Of a stretch of 64,000 nt of DNA, positions 12,513 to 23,616 are shown in pieces (the first letter of the stretch is position 1; each line of letters starts with the position of its first letter). Below the pieces are notes generated by a model. It was not told the DNA's origin, did no database searches, and saw only the letters and a list, made by a program, of their open reading frames with translations. Source of the DNA: Hippasteria phrygiana (Eukaryota; Echinodermata; Asteroidea; Valvatida; Goniasteridae); contig JAZGUH010000117.1 of the NCBI GenBank assembly GCA_037893225.1, forward strand, positions 1,860,001 through 1,924,000, in the 5' to 3' direction. The translations under genes and the position numbers were made by a program.

Positions 12513-14240
12513 TTTTGGCTTTAATTGTTTTATTCAACATGTTGAACTGAAGTGCAGCAAAGATGATTGGTTTTCACTGAAATTTCTTTCGGTACTGTTT
12601 CCATCTATAGACTGTGTGAAATATGGCATCATGGCAGCCATGTTGTGGGACATGTGTACACAAATTCATGTCAATATTATATGCCTGCCCCACAATATGG
12701 TGGCCTATTGTTGTTGCTATGGCGATGTCGGTATTTGATATTGTCATGCCGCTGTAATTTTTAACTGAGGCTTCAACGACAAATTTATTCATGCTGCTTT
12801 GTTCCACACTTCAGAAATAGTCTGCAACCTTTACTTTACAAGTTACAGGGGTTAAATTATCAAATCTCTGTATTTTAAATGGTGACTACAGAAATGCTAA
12901 GTTTTATTTCCTTGTTTAACTGTTAAAACCAGTTGATCCAAAGTTTGGTAACTTAAAAAAAAAAAAAAAATGAAAATTCACCGTGTATTTTTGTATAAGA
13001 CTGCACCCCATTATGAACTTGATTTAATTTTTAAAGGTCAGTTCCTGCTCAGAGGATGATTTGGGGCATGGTGACAAAAGCTTGATGGTGAACATCTGAT
13101 GAAAATCCAGGAACGTGTTGACGGACAAATGTTCAGTCATATCCAGGGCCTCTCACCCAAGAGGAAAGTTTCAATCCATTTTTACTTGATTTGTGGAGTC
13201 TATAATTAGTAAGTTGTAGGAAGGACTATATAAAAATAGTGAAACTCACCCACTGAATGCCCAGCTGGTTAAATGTCAAAAGTGATTTGTGAAAGCTTTT
13301 AGGGAAGGAACCAATAAGTGGGGGACAGCAAGTCTGCTGCCTGAGGTTGATTTGGGGTTCAGGGTGGGTGTTAATCTGTAGTCTTTAGGGTTAGGATGAC
13401 AGGGTGGGGCGTGGTTTTTGGGGAAAAATGCTCGAATTAATCTCGAAGCAGTCTTTTGCTCTGCTAATGGATTTGTCCAACTTATCATTCATTTCTGAGA
13501 AGTTAAGAGACTGATATTCATCAGAATCAAAAGTTTGATAGGTGGGAGAGTGGGAAATCTGCAATTACTATCCTTTAATAAGAGATTAATTAGCAGGAAC
13601 AAATATCAGTGTCATGAACGGTTGGCATTTAAAAGGCAAACAGGTGTTCATTATTGGGCTCCGAAAATTTTGTCTCCTGAGCTTTGACTTAATGGTTTAT
13701 CAATCTCTTCCTCCTAGAGGCGGATTCGATCTTTTTTGACCTAAAAAAAAGATCAACTGATGTTAAAGATGGGGTGCCCGTGCTTTTTGGGTGTGGTCAA
13801 GGGAGCAGATTCGAGTCTACAATTTGGGGGATGTTGATGAAATTCCTGAAACCCACCAACCGTGGAAATTTCGAAAAGCAAAACTGCTGTTAAAACATGT
13901 GTTTTTTTAATATTTCTTTTTACTATTTTCTTGTTGCTCGGATGACGAATTGAGCTCAAACTTTCAGCTTTGTTATTTCATGCACAAAGTATGCCTGAAA
14001 CCATGTCAGCTCTGTCAATGCGAAATAATACCTTTAAATGAATGCACTTTCATTCAGATGTCCATCACAAAAAACAAAACAAAAAAAACTCTGATAAAAA
14101 CTAGTTTTGTATATGTTGCTAGTTGCCATTTCAATGTGGTAAATTCCCATATTGGTCTACTGAATGTTCATGATCTCAATGCATGTGCTGAGAAATGAAA
14201 TGTATAAGCTTTTCCAAAAGCAGTTATGTCACTAGAAGGG
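12513..14240. other. Intergenic stretch, no gene seen
   Basis: AT-rich with a poly-A run at about 12956-12970. ORFs are short and without motifs. Confidence 0.5.
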
Positions 14241-14290
14241 GAATTCAATAGAAGTTTGTGGAATGTGGTCCACAAACTTCTATTGAATTC
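14241..14290. repeat. Perfect 22-bp hairpin with 6-nt loop
   Basis: The arm GAATTCAATAGAAGTTTGTG plus GA pairs exactly with 14269-14290 around the loop ATGTGG. No flanking target duplication is obvious. It could be a tiny foldback element; as a miRNA precursor it is short. Confidence 0.85.
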
Positions 14291-14670
14291 GATTCTTATA
14301 TTTGTGTGACCTTGGTTAAAATTTGGCTATTTTTAGTTTACACCAATTTGTGTTTTGAGATTCTTTTCACTGTCGGTGTTTTGGTGAGTCACTAACTTGG
14401 TTATTTTTAAAGTCGGGGGCATATTCTGTTTTCATCATTTAAATTGGGTTAGGATGTAAGTCATTTTAACTGGCTTCATATTATATATATGGGTGTGTGT
14501 ATATATAGAAATAAATATTGGCCAGGTCAAAGGTCCCATTATTTTACCAGGGACTATGAAATGCTGATTTCTGCTGGGCTGTACTACGGTGCAATTATGC
14601 TCTCACCTGATGTGGTCTGTATGTATTGTTGTGCGCTGTTGCGGTGCAGTGCCAATTTGCCTGGTGTACG

Positions 14671-15085
14671 TGTGCTGTGCTGTGCTGTGCTGTGCTGTGC
14701 TGTGCTGTGCTGTGCTGTGCTGTGCTGTGCTGTGCTGTGCTGTGCTGTGCTGTGCTGTGCTGTGCTGTGCTGTGCTGTGCTGTGCTGTGCTGTGCTGTGC
14801 TGTGCTGTGCTGTGCTGTGCTGTGCTGTGCTGTGCTGTGCTGTGCTGTGCTGTGCTGTGCTGTGCTGTGCTGTGCTGTGCTGTGCTGTGCTGTGCTGTGC
14901 TGTGCTGTGCAGTGCAGTGCAGTGCAGTGCTGTGCTGTGCTGTGCTGTGCTGTGCTGTGCTGTGCTGTGCTGTGCTGTGCAGTGCAGTGCAGTGCTGTGC
15001 TGTGCAGTGCAGTGCAGTGCAGTGCAGTGCTGTGCTGTGCTGTGCTGTGCTGTGCTGTGCAGTGCAGTGCTGTGCTGTGCAGTGC
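14671..15085 (+). repeat. (TGTGC)n pentanucleotide microsatellite with TGC-AG variants
   Basis: About 83 units of TGTGC/AGTGC. The first 48 or so units are uniform. From about 14910 AGTGC variants appear in blocks, showing a mutated and re-expanded right half. A 5-bp unit without stop codons leaves all three forward frames open, giving Cys/Ala/Val-rich ORFs that are not genes. Decayed units continue to about 15260. Confidence 0.95.
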
Positions 15086-15442
15086 TCTAGCCTGGTATTG
15101 TCTGGCTGTTGTGCTTGTGCTATGCCATGCTCCTGTGCAACATGCTCTGGCCTGGTGTGGTCTGCTAGTTGTGCTGTACTGTGCAGTGCTGTGCCAATTT
15201 AGCCCTGTCCTAGTGCATAGTCGTGCTGTGCTACTCTGCTGCTGTACAATAGATGCTGCCCTGGTGTGGTCAGCTGCTATGCTGTACTCGGGCTCTAGCT
15301 ATGCTGCTGTCTGGATGGAATCAAGGAGTCTAAGTGTGGTGGTAGAAGCTAGCACTCATCCAGCATAGAGATGCATACTCCATAACACTGCGAATGTGCA
15401 CCTTGTACTGTCACTCTTCCTTTTACATCCATGTAACCACTG

Positions 15443-15627
15443 GGGGGGGGGGGGGGGGGGCAGGGGGGCCATTGCCCCCCCCCCCCCCTCCACTTTTTCC
15501 ATTTGGGGGAATTAATGGTCCCCGCTTTTGGCAGTTCCGCATAAAGAAAAACATAGAAAAGGGCAGCAGCCAGCCAGCACTGGCACTGCTTTGGCCTATA
15601 CCCCACCCAACCCCCCCCCCCCCCCAA
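15443..15627. repeat. Poly-G/poly-C rich, hAT-like repeat debris
   Basis: A G tract (15443-15460), a C tract (15475-15488) and another C tract (15610-15626) lie within 190 bp, resembling the interior of the 9144-9431 element. Confidence 0.4.
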
Positions 15628-15659
15628 CTTTCAAAAGTGTTCGGCCGCACTACTTGCAT

Positions 15660-15748
15660 CTAACCCCAGTAACCCCTAAACCCCAGTAACCCCTAAACCA
15701 AACCCTGCATCTATAACCCCAGTAACCCCTAAACCAAACCCTAACCAT
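15660..15748 (+). repeat. Short tandem array of CCCAGTAACCCCTAAA units
   Basis: Imperfect units of AACCCCAGTAACCCCTAAAC recur three times, ending in AAACCCTAACC. This is telomere-like but not a pure telomere repeat. Confidence 0.6.
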
Positions 15749-16080
15749 CCTCAAAGTTCCTAGCTTCTGTCCAACTCTTTCAGAAATGTTGGAAATATGC
15801 TTTGCCCAAGTGATCAAGTTTCTTGTCAACTGTGACACCCAAGATTTCCAGCTCATCTTTCTTGGCCAGTTTGGTGTTCCTCAACAAGAGTTGGATTCCT
15901 TTTTTCCCCAGAAATTGTGAGGGCCTTGCACTTGGTTGGTTCAAAGGTCATTTTCCATCTGTCTAGGCTACCCAGTTCCTCATTCTGTACAGGTCCCTAT
16001 TCAGGCTAGCTGCTTTGGCATCTGAGTCACCACCTGATCCAATCTCAACGAAGAAAGTGGAATCGTCTGGCACTTGACTG
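15735..16080 (-). pseudogene. Non-LTR retrotransposon reverse transcriptase relic
   Basis: Read on the minus strand in broken frames: a DDSTFFVEIGSGG-like palm segment, then AASLNRDLYRMRNW, RWKMTFEPTKCKALTISG, and WAKHISNISERVGQKLGTLR. This order matches the downstream half of LINE reverse transcriptases: the ADD-type catalytic palm, the 'L..W...W.M.F...KC..L..S' block, then the 'LGV..D..L.W..HI' block. Stops and frameshifts show it is dead. The clade (CR1/RTE/Jockey type) is not resolved. Ends were not found. Confidence 0.75.
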
Positions 16081-16555
16081 TGTTTTTAGTCCGTGTTTCT
16101 AGGCACTGGCATTGCTCTTTTCTAATATTTTTTAAAAACTCTGATAAGATCTGCATGCTGATAGTTTCATTTCACATCTGGGAAGGGACTGTAGTAATAT
16201 TGGAAAGTCATATCTTTCAATTTATTTGTATTTCTGCTGGTATGTTCTGGTAGATTTGTATTGCAATTGCTGATTAGGGTGGGTTTTCTTATGTGAAATT
16301 TATGGAATCTGTTGGCTTAAGTACATAACATAGTTGTGTAATAAAAAAAATTGTTTTATATTAATTTAATGAATTAGATAATTATTTCAATACCATCAAG
16401 CATAGCTTGCACTTGTGTGAAGTTTTCAAAATATTGTCTAAGTCAATGCATTTGACATTAATGGGGGAAAAAAAGACTCAGCCGTACTAATTATAACGTT
16501 ATCATAATTGCTGTAAGCTTCTTTATAGAAATGCTCAGTAAAAAGTATTTATACA

Positions 16556-16917
16556 TCATTTGCTTTTGCTGTAATTTTCAGAAATAAATGGATTTGGGGG
16601 TTAGTATTTTATGGCGTGCTAGCAAATACTGCAATACTGACCTGTTTAAAGTTCTGTGTGCATAGATGCTGGGAAAACAGAAAAGAAAATTCTGCAATAT
16701 ATACATGTATATATTATAGATGTCGGGGAATTATCAGGTCGGGGAACTAGACTATTTCGAACGATTGTCAAATCAGCCGACAATCATTGGATTTGGAAAA
16801 GGATAAAAATTTCCACTTTTCTTGAAAATGACAGCACACAGGGTGCCATGATTTCGCAGGATGCCTGAGACTGCTATTTACTTTGCCTAGTATGGTATTT
16901 TGTAATAATTCAGTAGT
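16556..16917 (+). repeat. Dispersed repeat 'TTGGGGGTTAGTATTTTAT', copy 1
   Basis: Shares most of its length with 25995-26386 in the same orientation, including TTTGCTTTTGCTGTAAT, AATTATCAGGTCGGGGAACT, CCACTTTTCTTGAAAA and GTAATAATTCAGTAGTT. A shorter inverted copy is at 53745-53925. Non-coding; TIRs not established. Confidence 0.75.
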
Positions 16918-17515
16918 TTTGTTTTTTTATGTTTGCAAATGTTGTATACTACATTTGAATTGGCAAATACTAACCAGAGTAATACTGACTACCGAGTTTC
17001 ACCATTCATAAATGATACATGTACAGTGTAGACTGATTTCCTTCCGGTGTTTTCATATGGATATGCCAACAGAACATCAGTATATTTATGCATAAATTTG
17101 AATAATCAAACATGTCTCAACATGCCTGAGTGTCCCCGATATCTGCCCGATTGAAGGATCATCTAGACTGGGTGCAGTGCTACCTGTGGGTCTGATCTCC
17201 ATGCATCAGCGAAGCACCATTCGGTCGTCCAGTAATAAATGCCAATTACATGCAAGGCATGCTAAGCATTGGGAGCGAAGCCTCAATGCCATGATACTTC
17301 CCATGATGTTTGATGTATTTATAGAATGCATGCAAATTGAAACCCAGGCAAGGGACCTGCTATAAAAACTAATCAAGTGAAATTTATACACCCGAAGGTA
17401 AAGGGAAAAATGGATTGTGCTGTTGCCCATTGGGCATGTTGGAAGTTGCTGAATGTTCCTGTGAATTAATGTGTCTTCAATCACAAGATGTCTGTGTTAT
17501 CGTGCACCAGGCATA

Positions 17516-17554
17516 GTTGTATCATGGAGGTAGTTCCTACCTCCATGGTTGTAT
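17516..17554. repeat. Possible excision footprint, CATGGAGG family, locus 2
   Basis: The 25-base near-palindrome at 17523-17547 (CATGGAGGTA...TACCTCCATG) is flanked immediately on both sides by GTTGTAT. Confidence 0.7.
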
Positions 17555-17820
17555 AGAGTGCTGTGCATGTACACAGTTGTATAAAAATCTCATTATGGAA
17601 GCTTTTTCTAATCTTTTCATGGGCAGGGGGTGGGACGAGGGTGATGGGGGTTCAAGGGTTCAAGGGAAGGAGAGAAGGGGCCCAACCCAAGGAAGAGGGC
17701 TAAAACACTCAATAGTACAATTAGACATTTCAGAGTAAACTGGGAATTATATATACAACCACAGGAAATGGGGTAGGTGTTTGAATGATGTAGACCTAAT
17801 CAGAGATGGTTGCAGCTAAC

Positions 17821-17895
17821 CACCACCACCACCCCCCCCCCAAAAAAAAACCCAAAAAACATAAAACAAACAAACAAACAAACAAACAAACAAAA
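17821..17895 (+). repeat. Low-complexity A/C repeats
   Basis: CCACCACCACC, poly-C and poly-A, then (AAAC)n at about 17864-17893. Confidence 0.8.
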
Positions 17896-18429
17896 CCTAC
17901 AAAAAAGCAAGGGGTTGTTGATTTTTTCAGCATGGTTTCAGAAACTGATTTGAGGGAAATCACCTAAGTTTTTGGGAAAAAAATTTGAAATGCTTAGACT
18001 TGAAATCCAAGCCCTATGGGTTTAGCTGTTTGATAGAATCTGTCATCACCTCGTGAAATTTGTCATCTTAGCTGAAGAAAGAGAACAATTTATATTCCTA
18101 GTGAAACCATTTTTTACACATTTGCATGTTGAAAGAAATGGACGCAAAAGATAACTTAGTACATCTGTAAACAGTCACAGTGCTGCAAGTGAATCTCACG
18201 AATGAAGGACTAATCTGCCCCTTGCAAAAAGACTATTTCCAGTTTGGCTTTAAAGGCGAGTGTTCACTGTGAACTCTTACAAGTTGAAAGTAATTTGTGT
18301 ATTTGATGTGCCTTTATAGGATCAAACAGTATTGGGTCCTTGAGAGACTCCACTACATGGCCGGAAAAGCTATTGATATTACCCTCGCTCCTTTGTTTTT
18401 GTTTCACAGTTACTTGAATCTGATCGATC

Positions 18430-18661
18430 ATTTCTGAGCAGTGCCCTTTAAATGTTTTTCCTCCATGTTTAAATGGGCAAGCTGCGTCATCATGGTTGTT
18501 AATACTTCATTGCCTATAAAGATATGTTTTCTTCAGTAACTTACAGTCTAGCTTTTCTGAGCAGTTCCCTTTAAATTAGCACTGATAAGTGAGATCTGTA
18601 TAACCTTTAAAGGGGCATATATGTATATTCATCATGGTGGTTATAACACTTCATTGCCTAC
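18430..18661 (+). repeat. Direct duplication of about 80-100 bp
   Basis: TTTCTGAGCAGTGCCCTTTAAAT ... ACTTCATTGCCTA at 18430-18512 recurs at 18555-18661 with small changes (TTCCC for TGCCC; GTGGTTATAA for GTTGTTAAT). The first copy carries the possible footprint at 18447-18474. Confidence 0.6.
18447..18474. repeat. Possible excision footprint, CATGGAGG family, locus 3
   Basis: TTTAAAT (18447-18453) and TTTAAAT (18468-18474) flank GTTTTTCCTCCATG. The second copy of the surrounding duplication lacks this insertion, which supports a later insertion and excision at this site. Confidence 0.5.
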
Positions 18662-18683
18662 GGACGAATTTCACTTTAGCCTC

Positions 18684-18876
18684 ATCTGCACACATCTGGG
18701 TTGAAAGTGAGGCTCTCAGTGCCAAACAAACAGTGCTATATATTCAACAAATTTGTTTGTGCATAAAATGAATCATGCCATAAATCATGGCAGCACAGGT
18801 CATGCAGGTCCAGCATTGTAAGTTGTTAACTTTAGCAATGCACTGAGATTGCTTTCAAACCTGGAAGTGCGTAGAT
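18684..18876. mobile_element. MITE family with ATCTGCACAC TIRs, copy 1
   Basis: The left end ATCTGCACACATCTGGGTTG is answered on the right by the inverse, ...CTTTCAAACCTGGAAGTGCG. The sub-terminal word GAGGCTCTCAGT is shared with the copy at 20449-20600. Confidence 0.55.
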
Positions 18877-19119
18877 CGATCAGTGCCATTTTAGTCGGTT
18901 TGGGATTCGTCTATTCATTGTATAGGGAACAGAAAATTACTATGGGGAAATGGCTTTCTTTGGGAATAACTCGGTTCAGTTCAGTATAGCAGTTAAAATA
19001 TGTGAAAGCAATAAATGTTCATCAATTGAGAAATGCCAAGTTGCTATGTAATATGCAACAGAAACAAGGGCTACACGTTCAAGTCAAAGACTGCCTTGTC
19101 ACTATAGATTTTGTCCATA

Positions 19120-19143
19120 CTTAATTAATTAATTAATTAATTC
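19120..19143 (+). repeat. (TTAA)n microsatellite
   Basis: Five consecutive TTAA-type units. Confidence 0.85.
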
Positions 19144-19201
19144 GAGTGGCCGAAACGCCATGATGTAAGGGCACGGTTCAAACTTGTCTCGAAGTTTCAG
19201 G

Positions 19202-19792
19202 TTTGTTCACAGTGGCATAACTACAGGGGGAGGCACCCCCCCCCCCCACACACACACACCCAGTCATGTAAACGGGTGCAATCGTGGACCTCCCATTGTT
19301 CCTCTTTTGTTTATACTCTAACTTTTTCGGAAGGCCTCCCATTGGTTTTGTACACGATTTTCAATCGTGGACGTTAGGTCAAACGTGGACCCCTTTGTCT
19401 ACGCTCGAATTCTTTTGTCCTAGGTCCACGATTGCCGGCATATACAAACTCACACACACACACACACCCAGTCATGTAAACGGGTGCAATCGTGGACCTC
19501 CCATTGTTCCTCTTTTGTTTATACTCTAACATTTTCAGAAGGCCTCCCATTGGTTTTGTACACGATTTTCAATCGTGGACGTTAGGTCAAACGTGGACCC
19601 CTTTGTCTACGCTCGAATTCTTTTGTCCTAGGTCCACGATTGCCGGCATATACAAACTCACACACACACAAATATGCTGCAGTTCATTTACTTTCCAGGG
19701 CCCTTGAAAACAATTCTGCACCTGGTACCCCCACAATTCCCCCCAGATTAGTTAAAGTTCACCCCATGCAGTTATGCTACTGTGTTTGTTCA
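19202..19792. mobile_element. hAT-like element with nested 208-bp tandem duplication
   Basis: The left end CAGTGGCATAACTAC (19210) is answered by GTTATGCTACTG (ending 19782); the inverted ends match at about 12 of 15 bases. TTTGTTCA lies immediately left (19202-19209) and again at 19785-19792, two bases beyond the right TIR, consistent with an 8-bp hAT target duplication. Inside, a 208-bp unit starting CAGTCATGTAAAC occurs at 19261 and 19469. Each unit carries the TGTAAA...TTTACA-type element seen at 4733. No transposase is encoded. Confidence 0.65.
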
Positions 19793-20448
19793 TTCAGACA
19801 TAATCCAACCCTCCATTGCCTGTAATCCCCTCCTCAACACAAACACTAATTGCAGATCTTGGCAGATTTTCAACACATCACATAATTTGCTAGCTTGCTT
19901 TCATACCCTTTGGTGTAGCTCGTTGTATACTTGGGTCATGCCTTCTGACAACTACCATACCAAGCTAGAAATTGTACCTCCGGATATTGACATGTTTTTT
20001 CCTGGCCATCCTGATGTTCAACTTCCTAGGGATAGACTTGTCAAAGTCCTTCTACTGGCGCAGATTCCGATTCACAATCATATATGTCCTGTTGGAGTGA
20101 CATTAAAGGGAACTTTCCATGTTTTCATGTTTTCCCCAGATTTTTTTTTTAATTGCTTTTTTTTTAAAGCAATACATAAGTTCTTAACTTTCAACTTTTG
20201 AATAAGACATCAAACGAAAAAAAAACCACTCATCTTTAGTTATCAAATATCAAATTTATTAGGCAATGCGAAAAACATTCGGGCATATTTTTGTATGCAT
20301 TAGATGCGTTAAAGTAACCGAGAATAAAAGCCTGTTTTTGGAGGATTGAAAATGCCCCAAATAAAGAAACGTGGTTTTCTAAACTATTTAGAAGAAATTA
20401 AGAAGAAAAAAATCATTTTGGTTTTTTTAAATTGACAAAACAGCACCG
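19793..20448. other. No gene supported
   Basis: An ORF from about 19780 to 20201 includes the plausible-looking stretch IVPPDIDMFFPGHPDVQL, but no family was recognised and no splice context fits. The rest is AT-rich. Confidence 0.4.
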
Positions 20449-20600
20449 ATCTGTACACTTCTGGGTTTGACAGCGAGGCTCTCAGTTCTAAGTAAACAAC
20501 TTGCTATGCTAAACGTGTGCCGCGCCATTTATAGTGCGATTCGTTCATGAATTAATTTGTTGAATAGCACTCGCTTTCAACCCCGAAGTGTGCAGACAGG
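20449..20600. mobile_element. MITE family with ATCTGCACAC TIRs, copy 2
   Basis: ATCTGTACACTTCTGGGTTT at the left and the inverse of CTGTCTGCACACTTCGGGGT at the right bound about 150 bp. Shares AGCGAGGCTCTCAGT with copy 1 at 18684. Confidence 0.6.
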
Positions 20601-21190
20601 GATAATGCGAAATTTATCTATCTTTAAACTTTATTACATCAAATATCGTTTATAAGATTGATTATGCTCTGACTTTTCGGAGGAGGGGGAGTGGTGCACA
20701 ATTTTTTAAATATTTTTTGTATATATAATTAGGAAATATTCTGATTTTTTAGTAAATATAAATTGAACTTGATGGAACTAATTTCAAATAGCTTTTAAGC
20801 ACAAACATTTGTTGAGCACATAAAATATGCTTTAGAATAACGGCATTTATCAGCCAGTGTCATGTGACAGTAAAGACGATATCGAGCAATATGTTATGCA
20901 GTGGCTATGTGAAATGCAGTCTGTGGATGTTGAGATTAAACATTCACATGTTCGGGTACATATTTTTAGGGCTTCTGTCGCACAGGTCAGTAAATCTACC
21001 GGCAACTTCGACTTGGGCAATGATAGACAAGCAGTGATAACATGCAGCATGAAAGTTTATTTTTACAAAACACAGAAGTTGTGGCACATTTCTCATGTGA
21101 AATACAAACGTTCCTTGAATATATTTATTTATTTATCCTGTTACAAATTCTGAAGGTTACCTCACATTAATAATGCCAAATTGCCCATTA
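20601..21190. other. Intergenic stretch, no gene seen
   Basis: AT-rich. The forward ORF at 20857-21153 has no recognisable domain. Confidence 0.4.
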
Positions 21191-21439
21191 CAGGGGCTGC
21201 TGAGCAAAGTTGTGATAAGCAATTTTTCAGCCCAATATGAGCAAATTCTTCTTCAAAAACCACAAATTATGCAACTTCAAACCGTGCCCGAGATGCCTTA
21301 AATTGCAGGAGAAAGCCCCCAGATTTCAAAATTTTCCGGGGGCATGACCCCCCTAGTGGGAATGTGCCTTTGCCACGTTCCACGTTTGGTGGGAGAATGG
21401 TACAACTCCTCCCTAAATGAAAGGCTAGATCCGCCACTG
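21191..21439. mobile_element. Fragment with hAT-like CAGTGGCGGATCTAGCC terminus
   Basis: The right edge GGCTAGATCCGCCACTG is a typical hAT-MITE end in inverse orientation. A CAGGGGC at 21191 may be the other end, but TIR identity and target duplication are poor. Confidence 0.35.
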
Positions 21440-21779
21440 CATTACTGCATTTTTGTTCAAATTCACACTGGGGATAGCTGACTTGAATTGTATTTTGAAA
21501 TATTATTAATATACATGTGTACTTGAAGTTGAAAGAAAAAATGTGAAACAAACAGGCCCTAATATATAAGCTACCAGGCCAGTGCTTGTACTAACAACCA
21601 GATGTGAAGAAATAACAAGACTTGTACAAGTCTATAACGCCAGGATCAGCCCTTTGTTGACATCCTTAGGTATAGCACATACATAATCACCGACCTGCAA
21701 ATCAGGGTCACAAGGTGATGACCCCAGAAACTACTCTACCATGCGCCCACCCTTGTAATAAACACTTGCATGTTGTGCT

Positions 21780-21916
21780 GCAGGGATACTAATAATAACA
21801 TTGACTACAGACCCTGTGTCCACAGCCATTTTCATATCGGTGCACATTGCATGGATATCTAGCTGGGGAATGAGGGATGTAGGCCTAACATTGATTCTTG
21901 ACAAAATTCCAAGCAC
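21780..21916 (-). pseudogene. Possible retroviral-type aspartic protease relic of an LTR element
   Basis: A 61-codon minus-strand frame contains AVDTGSVVNVI, the D-T-G-S catalytic signature followed by the hydrophobic stretch usual in Ty3/Gypsy-type proteases. No gag, reverse transcriptase or LTRs were seen in the neighbouring sequence. A short chance motif cannot be excluded. Confidence 0.35.
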
Positions 21917-23217
21917 AGGGACTACCTTTGAATATTATATCTTGGCATCATTTTCTTCTGAGACCCATCAGCCCTGTGTTCCTTCATGGTTCCTTGCTTC
22001 ATCTGAAGAAAAAAAATTCTTGGGAAAAATTGATTTATGGTCGTACCACTGCACAGGCAATACTGCCGATCATATTTTTTTTACTGCAGTGCAGACCAGT
22101 GGCTAAGAGTAAGATATTCAGAAAACAGCCCATCTCCCAACGTTGATTTTGATAAACAAGTTGGTACATGCCTCCATAGGTCAATGCCAAACGGCAATAG
22201 GCACAGACAGTGACAAATAGTGACAGACTTCCCTCCTATCATTCCCCAAAGGACACGGAGGGATGCAGTATAATTTGGCTACACAGCTGGACCTTAAATA
22301 GCCATGTAGTGTCTGCCTCTGGTGGATTTCATGGTCATCATGCACCACCGTGCGTGATGCTGCCCCCAATTCACGAGACGGAGATAAACAGCCCCTTTTC
22401 AAATCTGAGACCTGCTGGTACTTCAGCCCTGAAGCTAAAGGCGTTATGTGCACAAGTAAAAACGAAAATGACAAACAAGGTTGTCCATTCTTTGAACAAA
22501 TCACAACTTGGACAATAAATTGTTGGCAAAAGCATCTTGCTATTTATAAACGACCACGTGAGTTTGATTTTAATAGGCAAGAAAAAGCTTTGGTAATGCA
22601 ATGGATGAATAAGAACACAACAAAAACCAATGATTATAGCTTCGATCTGAAAAGTTTATAAAGATGGTAACCATATCAATCCTCCTGAGAAATATTTTCG
22701 TCTGAAATGCTGTCATCTACGAGAAACTTATTTCTGAAGATCTCCAAAAGCTGTGGCCTAAATGTTGATGTCAACAATAAAAATAAGCACGTATGAACAT
22801 GGAGGAAGAGGCAAAAATGGTTTTCACAACTCATGTCTTGGATGATGGATTGAGCTAAAAGCTTTCCGCAGGTTTGTGATTTCATGTATGTTGATTTATA
22901 CGAATTGTGAACCACGGCACTGCTGTCTGCAGCTGTCTCAGCTCAGCCCGTCCAATTGCTGTATCGCGCCTCTGCAATACTAATCAGTAATAAAAGAACC
23001 AAGGTAAACACATTGAAATTTGATTCAATGCAGAAAAAAAATTGACAAAGCAAATGCATGAATATGCAAAATGGCTCATGATTTCTGCTGGGGTCCCAAT
23101 TGAATTGGAATTCTCAATCACTGCAAGTTTCTCAAGTGCATTTTACTAATGGACAAATACTCAGAAATTTTGTTGGCCAGGGATAGAAAATTAATGTGTT
23201 ACAAATTTAATTCTGCC
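21917..23217. other. Intergenic stretch, no gene seen
   Basis: Overlapping ORFs at 22181-22661 on both strands have no recognisable domain. A single CATGGAGGAAG word sits at 22798 (see findings). Confidence 0.45.
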
Positions 23218-23360
23218 CTCCCCCCCCCCCCCCCCAAAAAAAATTACACAGAGCAAATCTCAATGAATTTCCCCTTAGGCCAAAAATAGATAAATTGTCG
23301 GTCTCTGGCCAGACCAAAGTTCCGGAATTGATGTTGGGGGGGGGGGGGGGGGGGGGGGGG
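23218..23360. repeat. Poly-C / poly-G bounded segment
   Basis: A C tract at about 23218-23235 and a G tract at about 23336-23360 face each other in inverted arrangement, probably the remains of an inverted-repeat element of the 9144 type. Confidence 0.5.
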
Positions 23361-23424
23361 CTTTTTTGTAAAGCTTTGATTGTACAGACAAGGTGGGTAC
23401 TATCTTGCTTTTTTTGTGTCCTCA

Positions 23425-23616
23425 TATGCCTTGATGTCCTCCTCCATCATTTGCCTTGATGCCTTCCATCATTTGCCTTGGTGCCCACCCCATTCCTTGG
23501 TTCCCCTTATTAAATGTACGTGCCTAGATGCTCTCCCCATGCCTTGGTGTCCTCCATGTGCCTTGGTGCCCTCCACATATCTGCTTGGTGCCCCTCATTT
23601 GCCTACATGTAGGTGC
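23425..23616 (+). repeat. Degenerate minisatellite, TGCCTTGGTGCCCTCC units
   Basis: Units of the form (A/T)TGCCTTG(A/G)TGCC-TCC with variable spacers recur about eight times. Confidence 0.7.

Noticed and set aside
14241..14290. miRNA precursor
   Set aside because: The perfect 22-bp stem with a 6-nt loop is shorter than usual animal precursors, and no expression evidence is available.
14489..15368. Three overlapping long forward ORFs (154-259 aa) rich in Cys, Ala and Val
   Set aside because: They are the three translations of the TGTGC pentanucleotide array. The open frames follow from the unit having no stops.
15660..15748. Interstitial telomere repeat
   Set aside because: Units are CCCAGTAACCCCTAAA rather than pure CCCTAA, so it is only telomere-like.
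19782..20201. 139-aa forward ORF containing IVPPDIDMFFPGHPDVQL
   Set aside because: The stretch looks protein-like but matches no family I know. No splice sites or neighbouring exons support it.
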